A DNA stretch of 11,049 nt from positions 1 to 11,049 of the forward strand of contig JAJCYL010000026.1 in NCBI GenBank assembly GCA_029262955.1. Direction: 5' to 3'. The DNA is from Cytophagales bacterium (GTDB lineage Bacteria; Bacteroidota; Bacteroidia; Cytophagales; Cyclobacteriaceae). This document shows, one piece after another, positions 1 through 7,849 of this stretch (positions are counted from its first letter, which is position 1; each line of letters begins with the position of its first letter). Both the position numbers and the translations under genes were made by a program. The notes beneath the pieces were generated by a model. The model did no database searches and had not been told where the DNA came from. It was given only the letters and a program-made list of their open reading frames with translations.

Positions 1-1134
1 TTTGCCATATCTGTAACCAGAACCAACAGCTTTAAGCAGGAGTTTACTTACGATGGTTTTAGTAATGAAAGCTCCGTCGCTGATTTTTTTATTGAGCAAG
101 CAAACGGCCTTCCTGTCAGTGTATTGGAAAATGAGGATGCCATCTTTGACTCCGGTACAGAGTTATTGTCCCTGGCTTTCAACAGTTTCGTCATTAATCC
201 AGAGGCGAACAATCAATATTCGACGTTCCTGGGTATCGAACCTCGTCAGCAGGAAACTGTCAAGTTATCGGGTTCTCAGTACCAATGGAATTTTGCAGCA
301 GGTGGCAATTACATGGACAAACTCTACTTTGGAGGAGGTTTGGGTATAGCCACATTAAATTATAAGATTAAGAAGACTTTCAGAGAAAGCGAATACCTGT
401 TATTTGATGATCCGGATCAGGAAGATGAGGGAGTAAATGATTTAGTTATTGCTGAAGAAACCAACATTGACGGTATTGGAGTTAACCTCACCTTTGGAGT
501 AATTTTCAGACCTGTAGACGTGATCACCGTGGGTCTATCCTACGTGAGTCCGACGTGGTATGAAATTAATGATGAAACTTTTAGCGACCTTTCTGTCAGT
601 TACAATGACATAGATTTCAATGGAGAGATATTAGGAAATTTCGATTTGCAGGGAAGAATATTCGAAAGCAATTACAGCCTTAGAACTCCATCCAAATTGA
701 ATTTCGGCCTGGCCTATTTCTTCGGTAAAAATGGTTTTGTTACCGGTGATGTAGAGATGGTTGACTACTCCAATGCTAATCTTGGCTCAGATGATTTCTC
801 CCCAACCGCTGACAATCAAACCATCCGAAGTCTGTACAAAAGAGCAGTGAATTTCAGGTTAGGTACGGAGTACCGCATTGACAATTTCCGCTTACGTGCA
901 GGTTATGCCTATCGTGCTGATCCTGTTAAAAATTCAGTGGTCAAAGGTGATCAACAAAACGTGACTTTCGGTGTTGGATACAGAAACAAGAAGTTTTTCG
1001 CAGACCTTGGAGTGATTAACACGTTTGGAGATACAGCCTACAGCCCATATTTCCTCTCTGATAACACTCAACCAAGTATTGCGGTAGACGATAGAACAAC
1101 AAATGTCGTGTTAACTGTCGGTTTGAGCTTCTAA
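1..1134 (+). CDS. FadL/OmpP1-family outer membrane beta-barrel protein, 5'-truncated by window
   Basis: The frame is open from base 1 to the TAA at 1132-1134 (377 codons seen), so the gene begins before the window; an internal TTG at 124 is not a credible start. The visible protein is a run of amphipathic beta strands with aromatic girdle residues and ends in ...VVLTVGLSF. A terminal Phe is the usual C-terminal signature recognised by the BAM machinery. Stretches such as a strand pair around 'SYVSPTWYEIND' and 'LRTPSKLNFGLAYFFG' resemble Bacteroidota members of the OmpP1/FadL/TodX family, which carry long-chain fatty acids or other hydrophobic compounds across the outer membrane. Family members are usually about 450-520 residues, so roughly 100 residues including the signal peptide and the N-terminal hatch are missing. 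The substrate cannot be read from sequence. The gene converges with the cNMP-binding gene, with only 19 bp between stops and no clear terminator there. Confidence 0.75.
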   Translation, partial: FAISVTRTNSFKQEFTYDGFSNESSVADFFIEQANGLPVSVLENEDAIFDSGTELLSLAFNSFVINPEANNQYSTFLGIEPRQQETVKLSGSQYQWNFAAGGNYMDKLYFGGGLGIATLNYKIKKTFRESEYLLFDDPDQEDEGVNDLVIAEETNIDGIGVNLTFGVIFRPVDVITVGLSYVSPTWYEINDETFSDLSVSYNDIDFNGEILGNFDLQGRIFESNYSLRTPSKLNFGLAYFFGKNGFVTGDVEMVDYSNANLGSDDFSPTADNQTIRSLYKRAVNFRLGTEYRIDNFRLRAGYAYRADPVKNSVVKGDQQNVTFGVGYRNKKFFADLGVINTFGDTAYSPYFLSDNTQPSIAVDDRTTNVVLTVGLSF

Positions 1135-1153
1135 TAGCAATCTCAAAAAGCTG

Positions 1154-1675
1154 TCAGGTATCTTCATACGCTTGGGACAAGTCGAAAAATCCAAAACTTG
1201 AGCGATAGGCCTTAAAGATGTTGGTATTGTACTGGTTATAGACCTCAGCAAATGAGGTCATAACCTTTGCTTTAATTTTAGGGTCTCCGTCCAAGATCTC
1301 CTGGATGTTCACATGGGGTACCACATACAGATCAGCACTGTCGGAAGTGACAATGCTGGTATAGATTCTTCTGGAATCTTTTAAGAGTGCATTGTCACCG
1401 AATGCCTCTCCTGACCCAATCGTGGTTAGTGAGTGAAACTCATTATTGATGTCTATACTCATGGATACTTTCCCATTCTTAATGATATAAAGGGCATTAC
1501 TTGGGTCATTCCTGAAAAAAACCACCTCTTCCAGTTTATAAGACCTCAAATACATATGAGGAGTGAATTGGATCATTTCGTCGTAACTTAATCCTTCAAA
1601 TAATTTGATTCTGGCTAGGAATCTGAAAAGATTAAGGTCCTGACTTGAATATGATTTCTTGAATGGATTAAGCAT
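1154..1675 (-). CDS. Stand-alone cyclic-nucleotide-binding (Crp-like cNMP) domain protein
   Basis: This 173-residue protein is almost entirely one cNMP-binding domain (about residues 23-140). It starts with the typical lead-in 'LARIKLFEGLSYDEMIQF'. The beta-roll follows ('ALYIIKNGKVSMSI'), then the phosphate-binding cassette 'GEAFGDNALLKDSRR' near residues 89-103. In the cassette the usual FGE glutamate is Asp, and R103 aligns with the phosphate-contacting Arg. There is no helix-turn-helix after the C-helix, so unlike Crp/Fnr it should not bind DNA by itself; it could act as a ligand-sensing or protein-interaction module. Ligand binding is uncertain because of the E-to-D change. Its ATG lies inside the end of tilS (8-bp overlap, ATGCTTAA), which implies translational coupling and one transcript. 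The function in this operon is unknown. Confidence 0.8.
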   Translation of the reverse strand: MLNPFKKSYSSQDLNLFRFLARIKLFEGLSYDEMIQFTPHMYLRSYKLEEVVFFRNDPSNALYIIKNGKVSMSIDINNEFHSLTTIGSGEAFGDNALLKDSRRIYTSIVTSDSADLYVVPHVNIQEILDGDPKIKAKVMTSFAEVYNQYNTNIFKAYRSSFGFFDLSQAYEDT

Positions 1676-3002
1676 CTTTTGGAATCATTGTGATCTCTAA
1701 TACCTTCGAAGTGTCATCGGTGATTTTGAACTTATCACTTATCTGCCGGCCAATTACCCAAGCTATTTCATGGCCTGAAGAAAGTACTAACTGGCGTTCT
1801 TTCAAGTTTAAAGGAATTTTTCTGTCAATCATAAAATCGCTAAGCTTTTTTTTACCACTCATCCCTAAGGGCGTAAAGTAATCTCCGCTCTGCCAGCTAC
1901 GGATCACCAACGGATATTTCAAGGCACTTAGATTGAGGGCAGCAATTTCTTGGTTGTCTCGAATTGAGTATTCATTGCGGTTAACTTCATTAAATACTAA
2001 TTTTTGATACCTCGTCTCTAAAAAAGAGTCTCGATTTTCGTACTCGTAATACTCAGTCTCGGGTTTATTACTACTAATCCACAACTTACCCCGATCAATG
2101 TTTAATTGATGGCTATTGGAGTAAAACATGAGCCCGGTTTCCGTTAAGTTCTTAAGGATCTGATCGATCTGATGCTGGTTGAAATTGTATATCAGTAATT
2201 GAAATGAAACAAAGGCCGTTGTTCTATTTGGTGGCTGAATAGCATTTAGGTCAATCACGACATCTTCCTCAGTTTTTTCAAGCGATTCGATCTCGATTTT
2301 CTTCATCTCCTCCTCAAATACCTCTCCAATTTGAGAAAGGTAATTCGCGGTACGACTAAGTGACTCATTAATGCCTGGGTTGATGCGCTCAAGTCTTGGA
2401 ATTATCTCCTGACGAACAAAATTTCGATGGTATTTTAATTCACGATTTGATTGATCCTCCCGCCATTTAAGACCCTGCTCATTTGCATAATCAAGAATCC
2501 GTTGTTTACTGGCAAATAGCAATGGACGAATAATTTTATCTCGCTTAATGGGTATTCCTTGTAGTCCTTTTAAGCCAGTCCCTCTTGTGAGATTAAGAAT
2601 CACAGATTCAGCTTGATCATCTTGATGATGTGCAGTTACGATGTGAGTATAATTGTGTGCGTTGCATAGCTCTTCAAACCAATCATACCTCAGTTTTCTG
2701 GCTGCCATTTGAATAGATATCACTTGCTCTTTAGCAATTCTATCTGTTTCAAACCTCCGGGTGTGCAATTTTATATCCCATCGGGTTGATAGCAACTCCA
2801 CTAACGCCTGATCTTTATCAGAGGCTTCATCTCTCAGTTGGAAATTACAATGCGCCCAGCATACATCATATTCACACTGGTTTAACAAATGGCATAAAGC
2901 TATTGAATCCACTCCACCGCTTATGGCAATAAGCAATTTCGAATTGGAGCCAATCAGTCGGTTTTCTCTTATAAATTGTCTAAAATCTGCAAGCAATTCC
3001 AT
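1668..3002 (-). CDS. tilS: tRNA(Ile)-lysidine synthase TilS
   Basis: TilS uses ATP and lysine to convert C34 of the CAU-anticodon tRNA-Ile to lysidine, switching decoding from AUG to AUA; it is a cytoplasmic and normally essential enzyme. The 444-residue product shows the N-type PP-loop ATPase motif SGGVDS at residues 28-33, the family signature AHHQDDQAES at 124-133 followed by 'LTRGTGLKGLQGI', and 'RNFVRQEIIPRLERINPG' at 193-210. A complete C-terminal TilS domain spans about 365-440 ('SGDYFTPLGMSGKKKLSDF'). Length and domain order fit the long TilS form. The ATG at 3000-3002 places the PP-loop at the expected distance. It is the first gene of a two-gene operon with the cNMP-binding protein, and is divergent from the small gene at 3061; a palindrome with promoter-like boxes lies in the gap. 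Confidence 0.97.
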   Translation of the reverse strand: MELLADFRQFIRENRLIGSNSKLLIAISGGVDSIALCHLLNQCEYDVCWAHCNFQLRDEASDKDQALVELLSTRWDIKLHTRRFETDRIAKEQVISIQMAARKLRYDWFEELCNAHNYTHIVTAHHQDDQAESVILNLTRGTGLKGLQGIPIKRDKIIRPLLFASKQRILDYANEQGLKWREDQSNRELKYHRNFVRQEIIPRLERINPGINESLSRTANYLSQIGEVFEEEMKKIEIESLEKTEEDVVIDLNAIQPPNRTTAFVSFQLLIYNFNQHQIDQILKNLTETGLMFYSNSHQLNIDRGKLWISSNKPETEYYEYENRDSFLETRYQKLVFNEVNRNEYSIRDNQEIAALNLSALKYPLVIRSWQSGDYFTPLGMSGKKKLSDFMIDRKIPLNLKERQLVLSSGHEIAWVIGRQISDKFKITDDTSKVLEITMIPKDA

Positions 3003-3012
3003 ATAGTCGTCC

Positions 3013-3032
3013 TAAATTTGTTAACAAATTCA
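3013..3032. promoter_or_regulatory. Palindromic divergent promoter/operator candidate between tilS and small secreted-protein gene
   Basis: The 58-bp divergent gap contains the perfect 16-bp palindrome AATTTGTTAACAAATT (3015-3030). On the + strand it overlaps TAAATTTG (3013-3020), an exact match to the Bacteroidota -7 box TAnnTTTG; on the minus strand it overlaps TGAATTTG (3032-3025), one mismatch from the same box. No convincing -33 TTG box stands at the usual distance on the + strand. Seen: the palindrome and the two boxes. Inferred: they serve divergent transcription, perhaps with a dimeric regulator. Confidence 0.4.
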
Positions 3033-3060
3033 TGACTCGGTGGTTAAAGATATAGTTTGC

Positions 3061-3369
3061 ATGACTTCTTTAAAGAAAAATATCGCACATGGCCTGTTAT
3101 TAGCCTTTTTGGCCGTATTTGGATTGGAGTTGATAGGAGATAGTGCCCTCAATCAACTATGGGAAAATATGAAAGTATCAGAGATCCCATTTGACGCTGA
3201 AGAAGAGGAAAAGTCAGATAAAGAAAAGAAGTGGGATGACAGGGTGGTATACATAGCCGAATTTGAGCTTAATAATCAAGCTACATTGAGAAGTAAATTC
3301 TCACATACAATACAATACTCAAGTATACCTCACAAGATAGTCACTCCACCTCCTGAGTTTCGGTTATAA
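3061..3369 (+). CDS. Small secreted or membrane-anchored acidic protein, unknown function
   Basis: I do not recognise this family. From the ATG at 3061 the product is 102 residues; the same frame could start 21 bases earlier at a GTG (3040), but the ATG gives a standard signal sequence. The N-terminus is basic (MTSLKKN) and is followed by a hydrophobic stretch of about 18 residues (HGLLLAFLAVFGLELIG), so it is either an uncleaved anchor or a signal peptide. Next is a strongly charged patch, 'EEEEKSDKEKKWDD', then a polar tail ending in 'VTPPPEFRL'. No cysteine or known catalytic motif is present in the mature part. Codon use resembles its neighbours. It is divergent from tilS and is followed 85 bp later by the sulP gene, so co-transcription with sulP is possible but not shown. 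Confidence 0.55.
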   Translation: MTSLKKNIAHGLLLAFLAVFGLELIGDSALNQLWENMKVSEIPFDAEEEEKSDKEKKWDDRVVYIAEFELNNQATLRSKFSHTIQYSSIPHKIVTPPPEFRL

Positions 3370-3376
3370 CCTCAAA

Positions 3377-3392
3377 GACGTCAGCTGTCGTC
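3377..3392. other. Imperfect 16-bp palindrome in sulP upstream region
   Basis: GACGTCAGCTGTCGTC reads the same on both strands except at one symmetric pair of positions. It lies 8 bp after the stop of the small protein gene and 62 bp before the sulP start. No T-run follows, so it is a poor terminator; it could be an operator or chance. Confidence 0.2.
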
Positions 3393-3454
3393 AACAAACA
3401 GTATTCTATTCTCTTTTAACATCTGGTCCATGAGTCCTCTCGTAGACCTAAAAC

Positions 3455-5077
3455 ATGGATTCTGAAATGAAAGAAAAACTATTTGAAATAAATAATTTTA
3501 AAAGCGACTTATCCGCCAGTATCATAGTCTTTCTTGTTGCTGTGCCACTTTGTTTAGGTATAGCACTGGCGTCAGGCGCACCAATGTTTGCCGGTATAAT
3601 TTCGGGAATTGTTGGTGGCATTGTGGTTACGACGTTTAGTAAGTCTTCCCTTGGAGTAAGTGGTCCGGCCGCTGGCTTGGTGGTTATCGTCCTTTCGGCA
3701 ATCAATGACCTGGGGTTTGAAGTCTTCCTGTTAGCCGGTGTAATTGCAGGTATAATTCAGATCATTTTAGGGGTGGTTAGAGCAGGAGTTATTGGGTATT
3801 ACTTCCCTTCCTCAGTTATTAAGGGGATGTTATCAGGCATCGGTCTTATCATCATTCTAAAACAAATTCCTCATGCCTTTGGTTACGACCGTGACTTCGA
3901 GGGAGATAATACCTTCTTGCAAGCAGATGGTCATAACACTTTTTCGGAGCTTTTTTATATGCTTGACTATATAACTCCTGGAGCCTTAATAATTTCAGTT
4001 GTCGGAGTTACGATTATACTTTTATGGGAACAGCCTTTTATGAAAAAGATTAAGCTTTTTCAAATCCTGCAGGGCCCATTGGTTGCTGTTTTGTCCGGAA
4101 TTGGTCTAAACCTGGCTTTTAGCTCTGTTCCATCGCTGGTTCTTGCAAAGGAACATCTCGTAAATGTTCCAGTCTCAGAAAACATCCTTGGTTTTATTAG
4201 CCAATTCCAGTTTCCTGATTTTAGCCAAATCGGCAATCCGGATGTTTACGTAGTAGCGATCACACTGGCTGTCGTTGCCAGCCTGGAGACATTGCTTTGT
4301 GTTGAAGCTACTGATAAGCTGGATCCAAATAAAAGGATAACTCCAACCAATACCGAGCTTCGAGCTCAAGGCATTGGGAACATCGTTTCCGGTTTAATCG
4401 GAGGCTTACCAATAACTCAAGTGATTGTAAGAAGTTCTGCCAATATCCAATCAGGTGGCAAAACAAAAATGTCAGCTTTTTTGCATGGTGTATTTCTACT
4501 TCTCTCAGCCATGTTTATTCCTAATGTGCTCAATCTTGTACCTTTGGCAAGCCTGGCAGCGATATTATTAACTGTGGGATACAAGTTGGCCAAGCCTTCC
4601 ATCTTTATCGACATGTATAAGATAGGAAGAAGGCAGTTTATTCCTTTTGTGATCACTGTCATGGCCATTTTATTCACAGATTTATTGATGGGTATTACCA
4701 TTGGTTTGACGATATCAATTTTTTACATTCTTCTAAATAATTTAAGGAAACCCTATGATCTCAGACGCGACCATACTGATACAAGAGAAACTTTTTATAT
4801 TGAATTAGCTGAGCATGTATCATTCTTGAACAAAGCCAAGATTTTACAAACCATTAAGAATATTCCTGATAAATCTTTCGTGGTAATTGATGCGACCAAC
4901 TCTCAAAATATCGATTATGATGTGTTAGAGATACTGGATGATTTTGAAGAAAATGCTCCTCATAGAGGCATTGACCTAAAGATCATTGGTTTTGAAGAAG
5001 GCCTGCATACAAAGGGACACTGGACCCGCCATTCGGATGAGTACAATAATACCATTGAAGTCGCCGCCACTACTTAA
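3455..5077 (+). CDS. SulP-family inorganic anion transporter with C-terminal STAS domain
   Basis: The 540-residue protein is an inner-membrane SLC26/SulP-type transporter, a family that moves sulfate, bicarbonate and related anions, usually coupled to H+ or Na+. The membrane part (about residues 18-428) opens with 'SASIIVFLVAVPLCLGIALASGAP' and contains the family stretch 'SLETLLCVEATDKLDP' (276-291), then 'GLPITQVIVRSSANI' (317-331). A shortened STAS domain follows (about 440-520), including 'KSFVVIDATNSQNIDYDVLEIL'. This sequence style matches the branch often found fused or adjacent to carbonic anhydrase, hinting at bicarbonate transport, but no carbonic anhydrase gene lies here and the substrate is unproven. 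The start chosen is ATG 3455; ATG 3467 (residue 5) is also possible. The next gene starts 59 bp downstream. Confidence 0.93.
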   Translation: MDSEMKEKLFEINNFKSDLSASIIVFLVAVPLCLGIALASGAPMFAGIISGIVGGIVVTTFSKSSLGVSGPAAGLVVIVLSAINDLGFEVFLLAGVIAGIIQIILGVVRAGVIGYYFPSSVIKGMLSGIGLIIILKQIPHAFGYDRDFEGDNTFLQADGHNTFSELFYMLDYITPGALIISVVGVTIILLWEQPFMKKIKLFQILQGPLVAVLSGIGLNLAFSSVPSLVLAKEHLVNVPVSENILGFISQFQFPDFSQIGNPDVYVVAITLAVVASLETLLCVEATDKLDPNKRITPTNTELRAQGIGNIVSGLIGGLPITQVIVRSSANIQSGGKTKMSAFLHGVFLLLSAMFIPNVLNLVPLASLAAILLTVGYKLAKPSIFIDMYKIGRRQFIPFVITVMAILFTDLLMGITIGLTISIFYILLNNLRKPYDLRRDHTDTRETFYIELAEHVSFLNKAKILQTIKNIPDKSFVVIDATNSQNIDYDVLEILDDFEENAPHRGIDLKIIGFEEGLHTKGHWTRHSDEYNNTIEVAATT

Positions 5078-5136
5078 GATTTGAGCCATATCACATAATT
5101 TCACGCTATTAAACAAAGTAAACGAACACCTGAATC

Positions 5137-5985
5137 ATGAAATTACAATCCCTAATGTCAACAGCATTGCTACTGAGTAGTTTAACGGTTTTTGGGCAAA
5201 TAAAAACACCCGACGCAAGCCCTGCATCGACGATTTCGCAAAGTATTGGTTTCAGTACCGTAACCATTGATTATAATCGACCGCAGTTAAAGGGCAGAGA
5301 TATGTTTACAAACCTCACCCGGGAAGGTGAAGTATGGCGCACCGGAGCTAACATGTCTACCAGACTCACTGTTACTGGAGAGGTAACCATTGAGGGTAAA
5401 TCTTTACCTGAGGGGAAATATTCCATTTATTCGATTCCTGGCAAAAAAGAGTGGACCATCATAATCAACAATAAGATTCAATGGGGTACGGTGTATAATA
5501 AGGAAGAAGACTTCCTGCGCTTTACTGTTCCAACTAAAAAGGCAGCTGTAAAAAGTGAATCTTTCACTTTTTACTTCTCTGATGTCACTGAAGAAAGTGC
5601 AAACCTTGGCTTTACCTGGGAAAACACTAAAGTGGAAATGAGCATGAAAGCCCCTGTTCATGAAAAAGTCTTGGCTCAGATTAACCAAGTGATGAGTGAT
5701 GAGAGCACTGCCGAAGTTGGTGATTTTTATGCTGCTTCTAATTATCATTTAGAAAAAGGGTTAGATGCCAAAAAAGCATTAAGATGGGCCAATATCTATG
5801 TCGAAAAGGACGGGGATAAATACTGGGCGCATCGTTTACAAGCAAGGGCGCTTGCGGCAAATGGCAAGTATAGTGAAGCCATTAAAGCGGCAAACAAATC
5901 CACAGAATTAGCCAAAGCAGCAGGAAATATGGATTATGTCTATAACAATGGCAAATCTATCGCAGAATGGAAAAAAGCCAAATAG
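5137..5985 (+). CDS. Secreted DUF2911 protein with C-terminal TPR-like helices
   Basis: The 282-residue product starts with a signal peptide (MKLQSLMSTALLLSSLTVFG, cleavage probably near residue 20-21; no lipobox Cys), so it is exported to the periplasm or beyond. The DUF2911 domain covers about residues 25-170 and shows its typical pattern: 'ASTISQSIGFSTVTIDYNRP' then KGRDMF, 'GEVWRTGANMSTRLT', 'LPEGKYSIYSIPGKKEWTII' and 'QWGTVYN'. The biochemical role of DUF2911 is not known. Residues about 195-275 are helical and Ala-rich ('YWAHRLQARALAANGKYSEA'), resembling one or two tetratricopeptide units that could mediate protein contacts. It follows sulP by 59 bp and ends at a strong terminator, so it may be read with sulP or from its own promoter; none is obvious. 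Confidence 0.88.
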   Translation: MKLQSLMSTALLLSSLTVFGQIKTPDASPASTISQSIGFSTVTIDYNRPQLKGRDMFTNLTREGEVWRTGANMSTRLTVTGEVTIEGKSLPEGKYSIYSIPGKKEWTIIINNKIQWGTVYNKEEDFLRFTVPTKKAAVKSESFTFYFSDVTEESANLGFTWENTKVEMSMKAPVHEKVLAQINQVMSDESTAEVGDFYAASNYHLEKGLDAKKALRWANIYVEKDGDKYWAHRLQARALAANGKYSEAIKAANKSTELAKAAGNMDYVYNNGKSIAEWKKAK

Positions 5986-6023
5986 GATAAGCACTGACAC
6001 TTTTAGAACTGCTATCAAAATGA

Positions 6024-6072
6024 GCCAGTCGAGATCTTTTTAAAAGGAGATTCGACTGGCTTTTATTTTATT
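6024..6072 (+). terminator. Rho-independent terminator after the DUF2911 gene
   Basis: GCCAGTCGA (6024-6032) pairs perfectly with TCGACTGGC (6052-6060), and TTTTATTTTATT follows at once. The 19-base interior can add a few A-T pairs. It sits 38 bp after the DUF2911 stop and between convergent genes. On the minus strand the stem is followed only by TCATTTTGAT, so it may work weakly for the anti-sigma gene too. Confidence 0.88.
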
Positions 6073-6073
6073 A

Positions 6074-6089
6074 CGTGGTTATTACCACG
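6074..6089. other. Short hairpin just beyond the anti-sigma/TonB gene stop
   Basis: CGTGGT-TATT-ACCACG forms a 6-bp stem with a 4-base loop, 13 bp past the anti-sigma/TonB stop on the minus strand. No T-run follows on either strand, so it is at most an accessory stem that protects the 3' end or assists termination. Confidence 0.35.
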
Positions 6090-6102
6090 GGGAAAGAGTT
6101 CC

Positions 6103-7254
6103 CTAATTATCCAGTTTGAATTCAATGGTTATCTGAGTCTCCTGTGCTATTGGTGCCCCGTTAGATAATGACGGAGCCCAGGCAGGGCCATCGGTCACCA
6201 ATCTGATGGCTTCTTCATCACAGCCACTACCCAGTGACTTGACTACCCTGATATTGCTTAATTCTCCATTTGATTCTACCGTAAAACTCAATTCTACCTG
6301 ACCCTGGACACCTTGTCTAAACGCTTCATCCGGATATTTCATATCTAATTGTAGGGCCTCTAAATATTTAACTAGCCCCAATTCCGGTTCGGCATCCTTT
6401 CTTCCAACTGGAGATATTGTGGATTTTGCACTTCTTTCTATACCTGCAGGAGAACTGGCTTGACGCTTTCTAAGCGCTTCCGTTTGAATATCTTCTTCTA
6501 TAAAGTCTTCAGAAGGCTGACTCAATACTATAGTGGGTTGAGGTTCTTCTTCGGTATCAAAATTGACTTCAAAATCACCTTCGTCCTCTTCAGCAAATGC
6601 AAGATCCTGAACCTCTGTAACGGATTCGCCCCCCGCTCCGGCGGACCTTGCAGTCTCTTCAACTGCCTGAAGAGTGATGACCTCCAGCTCGGGCTCTTCA
6701 AATATTGTAGTATCAGCTTCCTCAGGAACTGGCTCCTCCAAAGCTGGAGCAACCGTTTGATTTTGTGCTACGAGAGTTTCATCAGGCTCCTTGGCTTTGC
6801 TAATTGATGGCGCCTCTTCTTTTAGCTCCTGGCTATCTTCTTTGAGGTCATTAAAAGCAATTGATGTTGAATCCGAAACAGGAAGTTCTGTTTGTTCCGA
6901 TGGCCCCTCACTTTGAGCAACTATGGTTACGCTGTCTTTTTGCAGGTTAAATACGAAATAGATGCTCACCAAGAGCAGCGCAATTACAGCTGCAATGCCG
7001 TAGTGCCGATAGGTCCCCTTCGAAGGAGCTGGTTCAGTTATAGTTTTAGTCTCAGTAACACCTACCTTGCTGTTTAATTGCTGGGAAAGTTTGGCTACAT
7101 CATTTCCAATATCAGCTGAGGAAGCCTCAAAACCATCCATTGCCTCATTACAAAACTCGCAGTCCAACAGATGTCTTTCAATCGTATGCATCTCTCGACG
7201 ACTTAGTACACCTGCCAAATAGTATTCCATTTGCTCAGCAGATACATGGTCCAT
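6103..7254 (-). CDS. Zinc-finger anti-sigma factor fused to a TonB C-terminal domain
   Basis: Read from ATG 7254 the protein has 383 residues. A GTG at 7290 (395 residues) is in frame but would overlap the sigma gene by 29 bp; the ATG leaves a 7-bp gap and places the domain right at the N-terminus. Domains in order: a ZAS-type anti-sigma zinc finger with H28-x3-C32-x2-C35 ('IERHLLDCEFC'); one transmembrane helix at about 86-103 ('GIAAVIALLLVSIYFVF'); a long Glu/Pro-rich periplasmic linker (about 108-295); and a TonB C-terminal domain (about 296-381) with 'KYPDEAFRQGVQGQVELSFTV' split signatures and GSGCDEEA at 343-350. The finger should hold the upstream ECF sigma factor at the inner membrane; the TonB domain probably contacts an envelope partner and could relay a signal. 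Whether it transduces energy is doubtful, since no ExbB/ExbD genes are near. Confidence 0.88.
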   Translation of the reverse strand: MDHVSAEQMEYYLAGVLSRREMHTIERHLLDCEFCNEAMDGFEASSADIGNDVAKLSQQLNSKVGVTETKTITEPAPSKGTYRHYGIAAVIALLLVSIYFVFNLQKDSVTIVAQSEGPSEQTELPVSDSTSIAFNDLKEDSQELKEEAPSISKAKEPDETLVAQNQTVAPALEEPVPEEADTTIFEEPELEVITLQAVEETARSAGAGGESVTEVQDLAFAEEDEGDFEVNFDTEEEPQPTIVLSQPSEDFIEEDIQTEALRKRQASSPAGIERSAKSTISPVGRKDAEPELGLVKYLEALQLDMKYPDEAFRQGVQGQVELSFTVESNGELSNIRVVKSLGSGCDEEAIRLVTDGPAWAPSLSNGAPIAQETQITIEFKLDN

Positions 7255-7261
7255 ATGATAA

Positions 7262-7849
7262 TTAGACTTGCTCACGGTTCTTCTCGACACATATTTTTAG
7301 ATTTCTCTTAGCATTTTGAATGTAGCTCTTCACCTTTTTTAACTTAAACCCTGTTTGGACGACTATATCTTTATAACATTTCTGTTCTATAAAAAATAAA
7401 CGCACACTGAGTTTCTGTTCTTCCTTTAATTCTTCAATGCAATTCTCCAGCAAAATCAAATCATCCTCCAATGTACTATCATCATGATGCACGGGCACAG
7501 AGAATTCCATAGACTCCTGAGAAATAATTGCGGAATCACTCTTTTCACTGTGACCGGTAGATGACCTCAACTTCATCAAACAGAAATTCTTTGTGGTTAC
7601 ATGTAGCCAACTTTTGAAGTTTTCAACTTTATGTTTTTTTAAGTCGGTAATTAATTTTTCGAAGATAGTCATCACCACATCCTGGCTCTCTTCACGGTCT
7701 TTAAGGTATTTCAAACTTACCCCGTAAACCAAGTGTAGATACCTACTATAAAGAGTACCCAAGACCTCAAGATCACCGGAATCAGCATATTCTACAAGCA
7801 ATTCTTGGTCTGTTGATATTGATTTAGATGATGGCTCGGTGACAAACAT
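7262..7849 (-). CDS. ECF-type RNA polymerase sigma-70 factor
   Basis: The 195-residue protein has the two-domain layout of extracytoplasmic-function sigma factors. Region 2 lies at about residues 16-82 ('LYSRYLHLVYGVSLKYLKD', then 'ESQDVVMTIFEKL', then 'FKSWLHVTTKNFCLMKLR'). After an acidic linker, region 4 (about 132-186) carries the helix-turn-helix 'CYKDIVVQTGFKLKKVKSYI'. This wording is typical of Bacteroidota ECF factors. It would direct RNA polymerase to a small regulon, probably including its own operon. The next gene downstream encodes a membrane zinc-finger anti-sigma protein, the expected inhibitor. The start is ATG 7847-7849; upstream lies a stretch of about 140 bp with no strong promoter box, then the repeat island. 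Confidence 0.93.
   Translation of the reverse strand: MFVTEPSSKSISTDQELLVEYADSGDLEVLGTLYSRYLHLVYGVSLKYLKDREESQDVVMTIFEKLITDLKKHKVENFKSWLHVTTKNFCLMKLRSSTGHSEKSDSAIISQESMEFSVPVHHDDSTLEDDLILLENCIEELKEEQKLSVRLFFIEQKCYKDIVVQTGFKLKKVKSYIQNAKRNLKICVEKNREQV

Noticed and set aside
124..126. TTG as the start of the barrel protein
   Set aside because: The same frame is open to base 1 with barrel-like sequence, and a FadL protein needs a signal peptide further upstream.
3052..3062. ATAGTTTGCAT shared by the small-gene leader and the A blocks
   Set aside because: An 11-base match is expected by chance within an 11-kb window, and flanking bases do not agree.
6460..6807. Plus-strand open frame opposite the anti-sigma/TonB gene
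   Set aside because: It is antisense to the low-complexity acidic linker of a well-supported gene.
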